Translations under genes and position numbers: made by a program
The notes under the pieces: generated by a model
What the model saw: only the letters and a program-made list of their open reading frames with translations
The model's database searches: none
Told to the model about the DNA's origin: nothing
Source of the DNA: Hemileia vastatrix
Taxonomy: Eukaryota; Basidiomycota; Pucciniomycetes; Pucciniales; Zaghouaniaceae
Direction of reading: 5' to 3'
DNA: 64,000 bases
NCBI GenBank assembly: GCA_030280995.1
Contig: JASXTE010000014.1
Span: 21,489,650 to 21,553,649 of the forward strand
Shown here: piece after piece, positions 12,183-24,227 of the stretch
How positions within the stretch are numbered: position 1 is the stretch's first letter
Layout of the letters: every line of letters starts with the position of its first letter

Positions 12183-15100
12183 TATTTATCAAAAATTGAA
12201 ATAAAGAATAAAAACATAATTTTATTTACCTTTAATTATTTAAATATAGAGTATTTTCAGAATGCATTGTGGTTACTTGTGAAGGTTAGAAGATTTGAAG
12301 TTGGATTTATGAGTTTTTAGAAGGGCAAATATTGTAAAATTCTTTCATAAATATTTATTTCATAGTTTCAAATGTTGAAATCTACAAACTAATGGGATTT
12401 AAAATTATATTGAGATTTAAAATATGTTTTCTACTCAAGTAAAATAAAATAAAATGATGATATCAAAATTGAAATTAAGTTTAAACTTTTGATATGCTCT
12501 ATCTTCAATTTTATTGATAGTGCATCAAAAATTTAATAATATTTTTTTCCTTCATCACTTTTTACATAAAAGATAGTTTTATCATTTTATGAATTAAAGA
12601 TTACTTATATAAATTTAACATCTATGTCAACTGTTTATGACTATTAATCTATATAATAAATTTTTTAGAAGAAAAAATAACATCAGTATATACTGACTTT
12701 GAAATTATTCAATTTAAAGTAGTTTACAGGTAGATAATGAAGGGTGATTTCATTTTTGAATATGAATTATAGAAGTCTTATTTTGTCAATTTTAATTCTT
12801 TTTGAGCTCAAATGTATCCACCGCAACTTATGTAAGAATAAAAATTATTTTTATTGAAATTTACATGAGAAAGTATGCCTATTATTCAAAATCAAACTTG
12901 CTCTAATGGTGTTTTTCAATCATTATTTCCATTTATAACAATAAAAAACATTTCAATTTGCTGATGTTTTAGTTTTTGATATCCCCAAGTTTATATCTCA
13001 GGTGTACTATTCACAAAAGTATTAAAAATATAATTTTCGAAATACATGATAAACTTGAAAGTGAGGGGGCATTAAATTTTTAAAAATGAATTCTAAATTC
13101 AGGATGGATAGTATTTTTTCTATTTTCACAAATGAACATTTTTTTGTTTCAATTAATCCAGAAAGAAAATTTTGTTGTAAGCATATTATATTATATTTAT
13201 TATGATTTTAAATACTATATTTTCAAGATTTGTGTTTAATATTTCCTGTGAAAGTTAATGTTAATGTGAATTTAAAGTAAGCTTGAAGAAATTTAATCAA
13301 TAGGCATATTGGATATTTAAAATAATATTTTGCTCCAATCTTGAATCATCCTGGGCTAAAAAATATCCCAAATAAGGTTTTTGTGGGTCAATTTGGATTT
13401 AAGTAGGATTAAGTGAGGTTTAATAAAGCACAGATAAAAGGCTAAATTCATTACTAGTGACTTTTTTTTCAAAATAGTTATAAAATATGTATCATTCTGG
13501 AATCAAGCTTCAATAAAGTTGAATTGAAACAGAGATAATTTCTAGCAGCACAACACCACATTTACAAAGGTGTAAAATACCTCAAATATTACTCATAATA
13601 TAGGAAGGCAAGGAATCTACAAATTTCACATTTCAAACGAGGATTTATATTTTGAATTTGAAATTGAGAAATGGAATATTATTTTCCAATTTAAATATCT
13701 ATTAGTCATTTTACCAAAAGTTTTTAGTAATCAGATTGAATTTTGATGGTATTTTGTTGTAGATTAATCATTTTGATGAGCCATTTACTCAAAATTACTG
13801 GTTTCGTTTCCAATATTCCATGTGAAATTCATTACGAATCTTTTTGAAAGTGAATAGTTGACATATTGGATATGCAAAAGCTTATGTTAGATCAAAGTGA
13901 GATCAAAGGGAGTTCAACTGATGATCAAATTAGGATTTTTCAAGATCAAACGGTGATCAATGTAGGTTCATCTTGAGCACAATTTGTGAAAAATCTCTGA
14001 CTAAATGTAAGGCCAAACAATTTCCTACATGGTGATGATGTGTGCATAATTCAAGCATAGATTTGTGGCTCAACGGAGTTCAAGCAAGGGGTATTGCTAG
14101 CAATACCCCCCCATTTTTTCTGTGGTGAGTGGACCTCAATATATTTAAAAATAAATATAACACAAGCAAGTTGAATTCTATTTTAAATTGTTTGAATATT
14201 TATCCATTGAATTAATTTTTAGAGTTGTGGATGGATATTTCTTTTTTCTTGGAGTTGAATGAATCTTAAAAACCTAGAAAAAGATTTTAGATACATTTTT
14301 ATTGATCTTGACCTATTCAGGTAGATGTAAGTAGAATTTGATTCATATGAAATTTTGGAAGAAAAATAACATTTCAATAACTTATCATTGACATTTAAGG
14401 ATGAAAAAGAAGGATGGAAATCTAAAAAGAGTTTGTTTTAAGATTTATAGAAATAATATTTAAAAGTTCTCAATATGAAGTACCCTAGTTTCTTTCTTTC
14501 ATTTTTTTGCTTTCTTAGAAAGAATTAAATATCTTTTTTTCCAAATTATTGAATAAATTTGATATTTATACATTAATCTATATGTGTAAAAAAAATCAAT
14601 ATAAAATATGAATCAAAATACAGCAAGCTAAATTATAGATTATCAAAATGTAGTGTAAACTTTCAATTTCAAAATAATTGACAATGATAAAATAATTTTT
14701 TTTTAAATTTAACTAGTTTTTCAAAGACATTTTAATATAATTTTATACCAATATGATGCTTCTCATTATTTAAATGTCTAGATATTATTTTGTTATGCCA
14801 CATATATATATATGTTATTATTATTAAATTAATTGAAAGTTATTTCAAGGAGTTTTTCATAGAGAATAAATAGTATAATTGAATAAAAAAGTGCACCTAG
14901 AAATTATAGAAATTAGATTAAGAAAATTCTACTTAAGAAAAAGCTTTGATGAATTGTGAAAAAAAAATTATTACACTTAAGATTTTTTACTTTTGAACAT
15001 GCTGAAAAGCAATGATAAAAAACTGTTTCAATTATTTGTAATAATTATATTAAAATTTGAGACAAATGCTACGATGTATTTCCATCTTAAAGAAATATGT

Positions 15101-15205
15101 AGTGGTATGAGAAGAATGACATATAATGTATTCTTAATTTTTTTCAAATTTTTGATTCATCATGATTTTGAGTTATGATTATTGCAATAATATTTACTGA
15201 ATAGT
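8257..15205. other. Long AT-rich gene-free region
   Basis: Nearly 7 kb without a supportable gene. The sequence is dominated by A/T runs. TA microsatellites lie near 10414-10433 and 12151-12183. Around 13890-13965 a GATCAAA-like word recurs several times. A perfect 22-bp palindrome sits at 14088-14109. The short open frame 14993-15178 has no recognisable feature. The region may be decayed transposon DNA, but I could not identify an origin by eye. Confidence 0.55.
14088..14109. repeat. Perfect 22-bp palindrome centred on GCTAGC
   Basis: GGGGTATTGCT is followed directly by its reverse complement and further C residues. A similar but shorter palindrome (GAACTGCTAGCAGTTC, 51539-51554) is also followed by a C run. 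The function is unknown. Confidence 0.6.
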
Positions 15206-15210
15206 AAAAA

Positions 15211-16008
15211 TGTCGGCCAGGCTACTAGACTTATCCAGTAAAAAAATTATTTATCTTAATGACGTGAAGCCACGCCTTTTAGATCCTTATTAATAATTAA
15301 TTATTTACTTATGTATTACTTACAATTAACTAACTAAGTACACTAAGTAATTAATTAATAAAAATAAGTAATTGTCCCACATATATTTTTACTCCCAAAC
15401 ACCGTGCTCAATAATACAGATGAGATGGGAATAAAAATTAGTATTAAAAAAATATATAAAATTATAAAAAGAAAAAAAAATACTTTTTCAAATTCCTTTA
15501 ATTAGATTTTATTGATTTTATATTTCAAATCAAATGCTCTTACACTAAAATTTGAAGGACCAAAGGGTTCATAGTATTATTTCAAATAAAATAAATACTT
15601 TTACTTACGCACTATTTAGTCTTACTCTTATTATTTCACATACTCTCTTTATTTAAGTTTTTCCTCTCATACTCTTGTACTAGGGGATAGTAATTCCGTG
15701 TTTTATTTTCCCACATTTTTCCTATAAAAGGCTTTTCCTTTTTGTCTTTTTTATTCATTCCTTACTTACTTACTTATTACATTCACAACAAAACAATTAT
15801 TATTTCTATACTTTATAACATTAGTATTTACATCAACGTATTTCTAATCTATAAAATATATTAAGATTTAACACTACCTCTTATTATTTGAGTAAAAAAA
15901 TCAAATTGATGAAGAAATATGTACCTTACTTTTGAGAGTCCATTAAAACCCCTAAAAAACCTTGTTTAACCTCGAATAAAACTTCTAGACCAAAAGGACC
16001 ACTTGACA
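15211..16008 (+). repeat. Gypsy-A 5' LTR
   Basis: 798 bp, TG...CA, closely matching 32186-32984. A TATA box (TATAAAAG, 15723-15730) marks the likely U3 promoter, with transcription expected some 30 bases downstream. The LTR is followed by AACTGGGAGCC; TGGGAGCC at 16011 is the best primer-binding-site candidate, but the tRNA was not identified. Confidence 0.92.
15723..15730 (+). promoter_or_regulatory. TATA box in Gypsy-A 5' LTR
   Basis: TATAAAAG lies about 285 bases before the LTR end and is conserved at the matching place in the 3' LTR (CCTATAAAAGG around 32698-32706). It is the only strong core-promoter motif seen in the LTR. Confidence 0.6.
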
Positions 16009-16831
16009 ACTGGGAGCCTTTCCAAATCGTCAAAGGCGCATCAATATCTTGAGGACCGGAGGCCGTGGGACCATCGCCATTGAGGTACCTGTGAGGAAAA
16101 GTGAATGACAAAACAACGAACGTCATAGATCACGTAACAAAATTTTTTGCTGCAAACGGGAATCAAACCCCGCTCCAAAATTTAGGTTCATATATTGACT
16201 AAAATTCATATATTTTGTGGTAATTATTGAAATTACTATTAGTGGGTCACTTTGCACTCTTCATTCTCTACGTATTTCCTTTTACTCAGCACTCTGTAAG
16301 TGGCATTAATTTGCTCATTTTACAGGGGGAGGTGTCAAGTAAATTGGAATTATTTTTTTTATTATTTTTTTTATTTTTCCTAGTTGACAATAATAGAGAA
16401 ATTGTGTTCTTAGTCTTGCAAGTAATAAAAATTATATTTTAAAATTTAATTATTATAATATTCAGTTGACTTTTGTCCTGATAAATTTAATTTTATTTGT
16501 TTCAGTTGACAAATTGTCCTGACAATAAAATTTTATAAAATTCATATTTAATTATTTCAGTTGACATTAATTCCTAGTAGTTAATTATTCAGTTGATTTA
16601 AAATCCTGATAATAATTATCATAAAATTTTTAATAGAAAATTTAAATTTATTTCTTCAGTTGATTATATTATAATCCTGGTTTTAAATTGTTTTGAATTA
16701 ACAAATTGATTATTATTTTAGTTGATTTTATCCTTAAAATTTTATTTTATTATTTTTCTTTTAAATATAAAGTAAAAATTTAAATTAATTCATCTTATTT
16801 TCTCCCTCTCTCATTGCAGTAAAAACTAGAA
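16009..16831 (+). other. Gypsy-A leader between LTR and gag
   Basis: The first ~170 bases are relatively GC-rich and contain the candidate primer-binding site. The rest is AT-rich and holds the repeated TTCAGTTGA...TCCTG motif. A short open frame at 16227-16442 is low-complexity and hydrophobic and was not called. A TTGCAG followed by TAAAAACTAGAA precedes the gag ATG, so a leader intron ending at 16819 is possible but unproven. Confidence 0.5.
16461..16735 (+). repeat. Six copies of TTCAGTTGAY...TCCTG in the Gypsy-A leader
   Basis: Copies start near 16461, 16501, 16556, 16588, 16655 and 16717. Each has YAGTTGA(C/T), then 5-12 A/T-rich bases, then TCCT(G). Spacing is irregular (about 32-67 bases). 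The last copy has decayed to TTTAGTTGATTTTATCCTT. The TTCAG half resembles a 3' splice site. The role is unknown. Confidence 0.6.
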
Positions 16832-18546
16832 ATGACTGATCATGGTATCTCTGCTGCACGTGAAGAAGAATTGGATTTGATTGATTATGATGAGGCTATT
16901 TCTGTAAGTTCCCATTTAACCAGAAAATTATCTCAAATTAATCAATCATTTCCCCAAACAGGATGTAGAAATGGAGGAAGTGGAAGTTCTGGTGGAAACA
17001 ACTCAGGAACAGAAACCTATTATAAACCCCCCAGAAGGACTTCCAAAAGGCTTCAAGATAAAAAAGATGCCATAGCCTCAACAAGTAAAGAACCTGTCAA
17101 CACATATAAAGGAACTAAGGACAGAAAACTTGAAATTGAGGTCAAGAGTAGATGCTCTAGAAGAAAAGGTAAGAAAAATAGATGTTTTTCTTCAAGAGAA
17201 GAGGAAACCCCCTCCCCACAGGGATCATCAGCAATCGGCTCCCCAGCAGCCAGAGAAAGTGGAAGTATCCAAGTGGCAGTGGGATTGACTGTCTCAAAAA
17301 CAACAGATGCCCCAAGCAGGTCCATCCAGACACACCCAAGTCAACCCCACACCTCACCCATATCAAGGAGGAAGAAGAAGAAAAGACAATATGATCTTGC
17401 CCAGCAAACCTTGGTAAGCCCCTCTATTGATTCTCAAGTACCATTCCTTGTAACTAATTCAGTTCCCTCAGGTAATTTTGGAAGAGGAGGTGAGACTGTG
17501 AGACCTGTAGAGGCTGAGAACAGTAGACAAATCGCTCAAATTTCAAATGTATCTAATCCTTTAGTTCTAATTGCTACTTCAATGATAAATCATGATATGG
17601 CTGTTATTAATGAAACACTTGAACCAGAGTTTTATGAGATGCTAGAAAGTTACTCTGTTTCCTTACTGAGAAACACTCCAGATGTAGCTAACATCAATGA
17701 TGAATATTTGAGAAATATTATTGCCAAACAAAACCATATAATGAAAAACATGCAATTGACTCAGAAATATAATAGTTTGTTAACTGAGCAGGGTTATGAA
17801 GCATTAAGAAGTGAATCACAGAGAGTCTCTGATGAATTGTCTCACTACAAAGCAACCCATGAAAAGAAAGTTGCTTTATGGCAAAATATCAAAAATGATT
17901 TGTCTAACTGAAAGATACTGTATCTGCCTGTTTCCAGGAGGTGGAGATAGACAAGATGAATCTGAAAAGATTTAATGACCAATTTTCATCTTTTCAAAAT
18001 AAGAATCAGTTATCTTTTGCAAAAATCAATGAGAGTTTATCTAGTCTTCCAAGATTGAAAACTAGACTAAAAACCATTGAGGAGAAATTGAACTCATTTT
18101 TTATTGATCAAAAGTATTCTGAGATTTCTTTGAAAGAAAAAATAGCACAGGATGCCCCAGAGTTACCTGTGGCTATTTCATCTAAAAGTAAATTAGTTCC
18201 AGAAATACATGTTGATACCCCTGAGTTTCCATCAAAAATTAATGATGCACCAGGACCTTCAACAGAGGGATTAACCAATGAGATTACTGCACAACTAGAG
18301 AAGTTACAGCTGCTCCTTACTCAGAAACAAGCTTGTACTAAGGAGACTCCTTCAAATCAAAAGAATTGGCCAAAACCTGACCAGTACCCAACATTTGATG
18401 GTGATTCTTCTTCTGATTGGCAGCAATTTATTTGCAGAATGGATAACTTAAAAAATTCTTACAAACTCCCAGATGAGGAAATTGTGTCCAAGTTAATTTC
18501 TTTGTTTACTAATGTTGCCCAAATGTGATATGAATCTGTTCTCCTG
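16832..18546 (+). pseudogene. gag: Gypsy-A gag, 5' part
   Basis: The start ATG 16832 follows the leader. The first 359 codons encode a basic, Ser/Thr/Pro-rich N-terminal region (RRKKKKRQYD, RRKGKKNR) and a helical segment with possible coiled-coil character (about residues 270-355). The frame breaks near 17910 and resumes in another frame with FQEVEIDKMNLKRF. The second block contains the capsid-type opening WPKPDQYPTFDGDSSSDWQQ. An in-frame TGA after VAQM (18526-18528) interrupts it. Gypsy-B then splits the codon run at 18546, and reading continues in frame at 27090 (after one TCCTG) with DGNDYSWDDWKKLIKAQFGG. The unusually long N-terminal extension has no recognised domain. Confidence 0.8.
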
Positions 18547-19322
18547 TGTCACACACCACGTGACACTCGAGGGGAAAGAAGCTCATTAAATCAATAATAT
18601 TGAGTCCTAAATCTATACTCAAAGCACAGAAAGCAATTCTCCATAGCAACTGCGATTTTCCTTTGTGTACTTACTATTTAACTGCGCTAGCCTAAACTCT
18701 AAATCTAAATTAGTCAATCTCCCAATAGGGTGCCTTAGTCCTTTTCAATAAGCGACGCACAGCGCTAGGTTCAACAAAATAGTACAGTAGTATTTTTTCA
18801 TTAAAGTTTTGTTAATTAATTAACAAGGGGTAAATTGAGCATGGACGGATATTTAGCGAAGAGGGTCTAAGTGTATGTTGGTAGTGGTCAATGGAATGGG
18901 AATGGTGCGATGGAAGGGAGGTCAATGCGAGGAGGAACAAAGGATATAAAAGGGGTTGGGTATTTGGTTCGATATTCCTTAGAATTAAATTATAAAATCA
19001 TATTTACATTAATAGTGGTAAATCTTTAAAGTTAAAATCATTGTTATTGTATCTTTCTTTTATTTTCTCAATATTCATTTCTAAAAATCCTAAATCTTTG
19101 GTTATTGAGTTTTCCAACCCATTGTGAGATTTTAAGAATTACTATTACCTTTGAAACTAGTCTATAATTCTTCTCGAACGAACCTCGAACCTGTAGCTCT
19201 TACTTCGAGTGACCTTCGAATCATTTCCTCAAATCATTCCTCTGTGCTTGGAAGAAATCTCTAAATCCCTCATCTCACTTACAGGAACATCCTCGACCTT
19301 GTGCGTAGGTTGTCCGGTGACA
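18547..19322 (+). repeat. Gypsy-B 5' LTR
   Basis: 776 bp, beginning TGTCAC and ending GTGACA. The first 25 bases contain CACGTG and CTCGAG, and TGTCAC pairs with an internal GTGACA to form a small terminal hairpin. A TATA box, TATAAAAG, lies at 18945-18952. The same sequence recurs at 26309-27084 and, inverted, at 27270-28042. Confidence 0.95.
18945..18952 (+). promoter_or_regulatory. TATA box in Gypsy-B 5' LTR
   Basis: TATAAAAG in the context GGATATAAAAGGGG, about 370 bases before the LTR end. It is preserved in the 3' LTR and the solo LTR. It likely directs genomic transcript initiation. Confidence 0.6.
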
Positions 19323-19393
19323 GTATAATTTAATTCTCCGTAGTTCTCATTCTTTGCACTACTACGTCCTTTTAGGTACTTTTAAAATTTTAA

Positions 19394-20581
19394 ATGGCAC
19401 CTGTTCAACGCACTCCTCCTACGGGCGCTACTACTAGAGCTCGCGCTAGAGGCAGGCCAACAGCCACAAGGTCCGTTTCCGGCACTCACTCTTTGGAACC
19501 ACTTGACCTTAGGGAACGGCAACATTCAGTTCAATCTGTAGAAGACATCCCACAAGATTTTGAGGATTCTAGTGACAAAGAAGAAGGAGAGGATACAATG
19601 CACGAGGCACCATCCACCCCTGCCAATCACCCTTCTGGCCAATCCTCAGAACCTGGACCATCTAACTCTCTGGAAGATTTCATGAGACTGTTCATGAAAA
19701 CCCTTTCAAATCCAACGTCTTCAGAGGGATCTAAGTTCAAAACTCCTTCTATGAAATCTCCTGACAAATTCGATGGAGATCACCCTGAAAGATTGCGACC
19801 CTTCTTGCAAACCTGCAAGCTACTGTTCCATAATGACCCTCGAACCTTTAACAGCAACTGATAAAAGGTTGTTTACGCTTTTTCATTCCTAGCTGGGAAA
19901 GCAGCAAGATGGTTCGAACCTTATCTACTCATGCTTTTTTCGACAGAAACCCACTTACTTATCAATAATTGGGAAAAGTTCGAAGACCAACTTTTTACGT
20001 TGTTTGGGGACCCTAATGAAACAGAAAACGCAGAAATTGAACTTGATTTTCTTCGCATGAGTGATAATGGTAAAGCCTCTGAATATATCTCGAACTTCAG
20101 AGCACTTCAAACTCAAGTAGGTTGGAATGATTCTGCCCTTAAGTATCATTTCAAGAAAGTGCTTCCTTCAAGGATTATGGATCAATTAAATCTTCACGGT
20201 CAGAAGATGACTACTTTAACGGATTTAATGGATCGAACCCTTGAGCTTGATGGCGTTTATCAAGGACGACTTCAACATCATCGATATTCCAACAAATCTC
20301 AAGGCCTAAATTTTAAATCGGGACCTTCTTCACACCCACAACCAAATCAATCCTCCTCGACTCAATCCAAACCCAATAAGGGAAAGGATAAAACTCGACC
20401 AAAAGGCTCAACCCCAGGCGATATCAGCAAAGTACTGGATCCTAAAGGGGAACTTAAAGAAGCTGAGAGGAAGAGCCGAGCAGATAATGGGTTATGTATG
20501 TATTGTGGGGGTAAGCACAAGTTGGAAGACTGTGTGAAATTGAAGGAAAGAGAAGGTACTAGTTCGAAGTCAAAAAACTAG
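19394..20581 (+). pseudogene. gag: Gypsy-B gag
   Basis: One frame from ATG 19394 to TAG 20581, broken by adjacent stops TGA TAA at 19859-19864. The N-terminus is Arg/Ala-rich (RARARGRPTA), followed by an acidic linker (DSSDKEEGED). The capsid-type retrotransposon Gag region spans the lesion: KFDGDHPERLRPFL upstream, AGKAARWFEPYL and WEKFEDQLFTLFGD downstream. A CCHC zinc knuckle, CMYCGGKHKLEDC (C-x2-C-x3-H-x4-C), lies near the end. The product would package element RNA. The two stops remove everything after the first 155 codons unless read through. Confidence 0.9.
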
Positions 20582-20583
20582 TA

Positions 20584-23500
20584 GATAGTCTACTTGTGTG
20601 CAAAGCAAACTATCTTATCTCTCCCAGTGCACAGAACCTCCATGTCTTAAGGACTGGAGTTGCCTTAAACCGCTTGAGATTCATTCTTTTTAAGTAGGAT
20701 ATTCCCTTCAGTTGTCTTATAGACTCTGGAGCTTCAATTTATTTTGTTAGTTTATCTTTTGCCAAGAAGCTTCAACTAACATTTACAGATATCGATCGAA
20801 CTCCAATCTATTTGGTCGAATCAGAGGAACCCAAATATTGGGTAAGTAAGAAAGTTTTATGGGTTTTCAACTTTCCAAAATTTCCCCCCTTCGAGTGGGA
20901 ATTATCAGTCTTGGACGCCCCAAGGATGGACGATACCATTCTTGGTCATGACTTTTTAACGCATTGGAATCCTGAAATTGATTGGACTAAGGGATTGATC
21001 ACCCCGCGCTCTAAGTATATTTCTGATTCTTCAATGCAGGTCAATAGGGAGTTAAACAACCTGCCTGACAATGTCCTTCTAGAGGACAAGTCTCTGCCAG
21101 ATGACTTGCAAGCATCTGATCTTTATTTAAATGAGCAATTGGCTAACCCTTCTAGCTCAATGACTTCACTAGAAGAGGATTTAAATTGCCTCAAAGTAAT
21201 TGAATTCTGCTCTCTCAATACAGGTATCCCCTTGACAGATTCTCTCGAAGATGAAGAGGACGACCAAATCAACATTGAAGCCATTAAATCAACTCTACTG
21301 GAAATCTACCACGACTTCCTCGATGTTTTCTCAATCCGCAAGGCCGATAAGTTACCACCTCATCGACCCTACGACCATCAAATAGAGTTAATAGGCCCAG
21401 TACCTCCGGCAGGTCCTGTCTATTCCTTATTGAAGGACGAATCTCAAGTTCTTCGAGACTACATTGCAGAGAATGTAGCCAAAGGTATCATCAGAGCCAG
21501 TAAACCTCCAACCGGCTCCCCTGTCCTCTTTGTAAAAAAGAAGGATGGTAGTCTTAGGTTGTGTGTTGACTATAGAAAGCTCAACACAGTCACAAAGAAG
21601 AATGCATATCCTGTTCCTCCTATGTCATTACTTCTCACCCTTTTCAATGGTGCTAATTTCTTTTCTAAAATTGATCATAGAGGCGCTTAAAATCTGATTT
21701 GCATTGTGGAAGGTCATGAACCACTGACTGAAATGCGTACTAGATTTGGTAGTTTTGAATATTTAGTTATGCCTTTTGGATTATGTAACGCACCTTCAAC
21801 TTTTCAAACTTTTGTTAATGACATCTTTCAAGATGTTGTTGAACAATTTGTAGTCGTCTATTTAGATGATATTTTAATATTCTCAAAAACACTAGATGAA
21901 CATATACATCATGTTTGACAGGTCCTAAATTGTCTTCAAGATCATGGTCTCTACGCCAAGCATAATAAATGCGAATTCCACCTCAAATCAATTGATTTTT
22001 TGGGTTTTACGTTGTCCACTGACAGTTTAGTCATGGATGAAAAAAAATTCCAGAAAATCCTGGAATGGCCTGAGCCCAAAAACATTAAATCACTCCAAGG
22101 ATTTTTGGGTTTTGCAAACTTCTATAGAAGATTTATTAAAGATTACTCTAAAACTATTTCCAATCTTACTTCTCTTCTTAGAAAAGACATTCCTTTTGTT
22201 TTTACTTCTACAGCACGAAAGGAATTCGAAGCACTAAAAACGGCATTCACCACAGCCCCAATTCTTTGACATTTTGATCTTTCTGCCTCGACAATAGTTG
22301 AGACAAATGCGAGCGATTATGCTATTGCAGGGGTCATCTCCCAATTAAATCCTGAAAAAAATTTGTTTCATCCTGCTGCTTTTGAGTCACGCAAACTCAT
22401 AGCCGCAGAATTAAATTATTAAATTCATGACAAAGAGCTTTTAGCTATTATCCATTGTCTTAAAAAATGGCGTTCTTTTCTTCTCAGCCTAGATAGTCTT
22501 TTTCAAATCTTAACAGATCATAATGCTTTGAAATACTTCATGTCTTCTAAAGTGTTAACCAGGCGTCAAGCCAGGTGGGCTGAATTTTAGTCTGAATTTT
22601 CTTTCTCTATTTCCTATCGCCCAGGAAAAAACTGTATTGTCCCAGATATCTTGTCACGTCGGGAAGACGTTTACCCACAGCGGGGGGACACATTTGCTGA
22701 CAAGAACCCAGCAAATGTGCAATCAATCTTCAACGAATCAATGTTAACGACTCATGAACTTAATTCGATGACAATTCAATCTTTTCGAAATCCACTATCC
22801 AACATCCTCGAAGCTCAGTCGAAGGACAAATATTGTTTAGGGTTAAAAGACAAAATACTCTCGAAGCAAGGGGCCAAAGGATTTAGTATTGAATCAGGTC
22901 TATTAGTCTTCGAAGGTAGAGTAGTCATACCCGACAACAATGAGATAAAATTATGGATTTTCAACAGTGGACATGATTCTCCATTAGCTGGTCATTTTGG
23001 GTTGGATAAAACCTACCAGTTAATAGCGAGGGATTTCTTCTGGCCAGGTATGACCAGGGAAATCAAGGCCTATATGAAAGCTTGTTACGAATGTAATAGG
23101 AATAAGGCTCCCGTCACTGGAAGCATGGGTTGCTTCAAACACTTCCTATTCCCTCTAAACCTTGGGAATCTTTATCAATGGATTTCATTTCTCAACTCCC
23201 AATTTCTAATGATTTTGATGCTATATTAGTAATAGTAGATAGATTTTCAAAAATGTCTATTTTCATTAAAACCACTACTACTGCTACAGCAGAAGATTTG
23301 TCAAAATTGTTTCTTGAATATGTATTTTCTAAACAGGGCTTACCAAATGATATTATTTCAGATAGAGGCTCATTGTTTGTATCCACATTCTGGACCCAAC
23401 TGTGTCAACAACTCAATATCATGAGGAATCTCTCCACGGCCTATCACCCTGAAACCGATGGTCAAACAGAAAGAGTTAACCAAATCCTCGAACAATATCT

Positions 23501-24227
23501 TCGAATGTATGTCAGTTACCAACAAGAAAATTGGACCACATGGTTACCATTGGCCCAATTTGCTTATAATAACTCAACTCATTCTTCAACACGGCAATCT
23601 CCCTTCGAAACCATTTATGGAAGATTTCCTCGATTCAACTCAATTCATGTAGGAACTAATCATCCTGCGGAACATTATCTTCGAACTATATCACGACTCC
23701 CAGAAGAACTTAAAACAAATTTGGAATCAGCAATTCGAAGATACAAGGAACAGGCCGACAAACATCAACAATCTGCTCCTTCCTTTAAACCAGGCGACAA
23801 AGTATGGCTCGACGCACAAAACATTCGAACAACAAGACCATCAAAGAAACTGGCTGAAAAGCGCTTGGGACCATTCGAAATCGACTCTGAAGTCTCTAAA
23901 ACTGCATTTCGACTCAAGTTACCTCCTAAATGGCAGGCGATTCACCCTGTTTTCCATGTATCTCTCCTGGAACTGGCTCGAGAAATATACCCTGGCAAGA
24001 ACCAACCCCCTCCGGAACCGGTCGAAGTAGAAGATCATCTAGAGTGGGAAGTAAGTCGTATCCTTGATTCAAGAATACGCAAGGGGAAACTTCAATACCT
24101 CGTGGAATGGGAAGGCTTCCTCAATGACTCAGACAAAACATCCTGGGAACCAGCCATCAATGTTTCTAATGCCCCTGAACTCCTAAAACCTTTTCATTTG
24201 AAATATCCTTTAAAACCAAAACCTTAA
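20584..24227 (+). pseudogene. pol: Gypsy-B pol: protease-RT-RNase H-integrase-chromodomain
   Basis: Pol reads in the -1 frame relative to gag. Protease motif DSGAS at 20722-20736. RT has [11 protein letters not shown], then MPFGLCNAPSTFQ and an intact YLDDILIFSK near 21858. RNase H reads VETNASDYA, with Asn where the family has its first catalytic Asp. Integrase has an HHCC finger (HDSPLAGH...CYECN) and D-D-E residues in SMDFISQ, IISDRG and TDGQTERVNQ, then a GPF module (EKRLGPFEI). A C-terminal chromodomain (WEVSRILD...YLVEWEGF...TSWEP, about 24025-24200) places it with the chromoviruses. In-frame stops: TAG 20695, TAA 21688, TGA 21916, TGA 22267, TAA 22420, TAG 22588. A frameshift near 23120 separates the zinc finger from the catalytic core. 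Confidence 0.93.

Noticed and set aside
16140..16180. tRNA-like B-box (GGTTTGATTCCC on the minus strand)
   Set aside because: No matching acceptor stem, anticodon arm or clear A-box at the right distance; only the T-arm-like piece is present.
16227..16442. 71-codon hydrophobic frame in the Gypsy-A leader
   Set aside because: Composition follows the T-rich sequence; it lies in a leader filled with the repeated TTCAGTTGA motif and has no recognised counterpart.
17053..17394. Minus-strand and alternate-frame open frames inside Gypsy-A gag
   Set aside because: They are shadows of the Ser/Pro/Lys-rich gag N-terminus.
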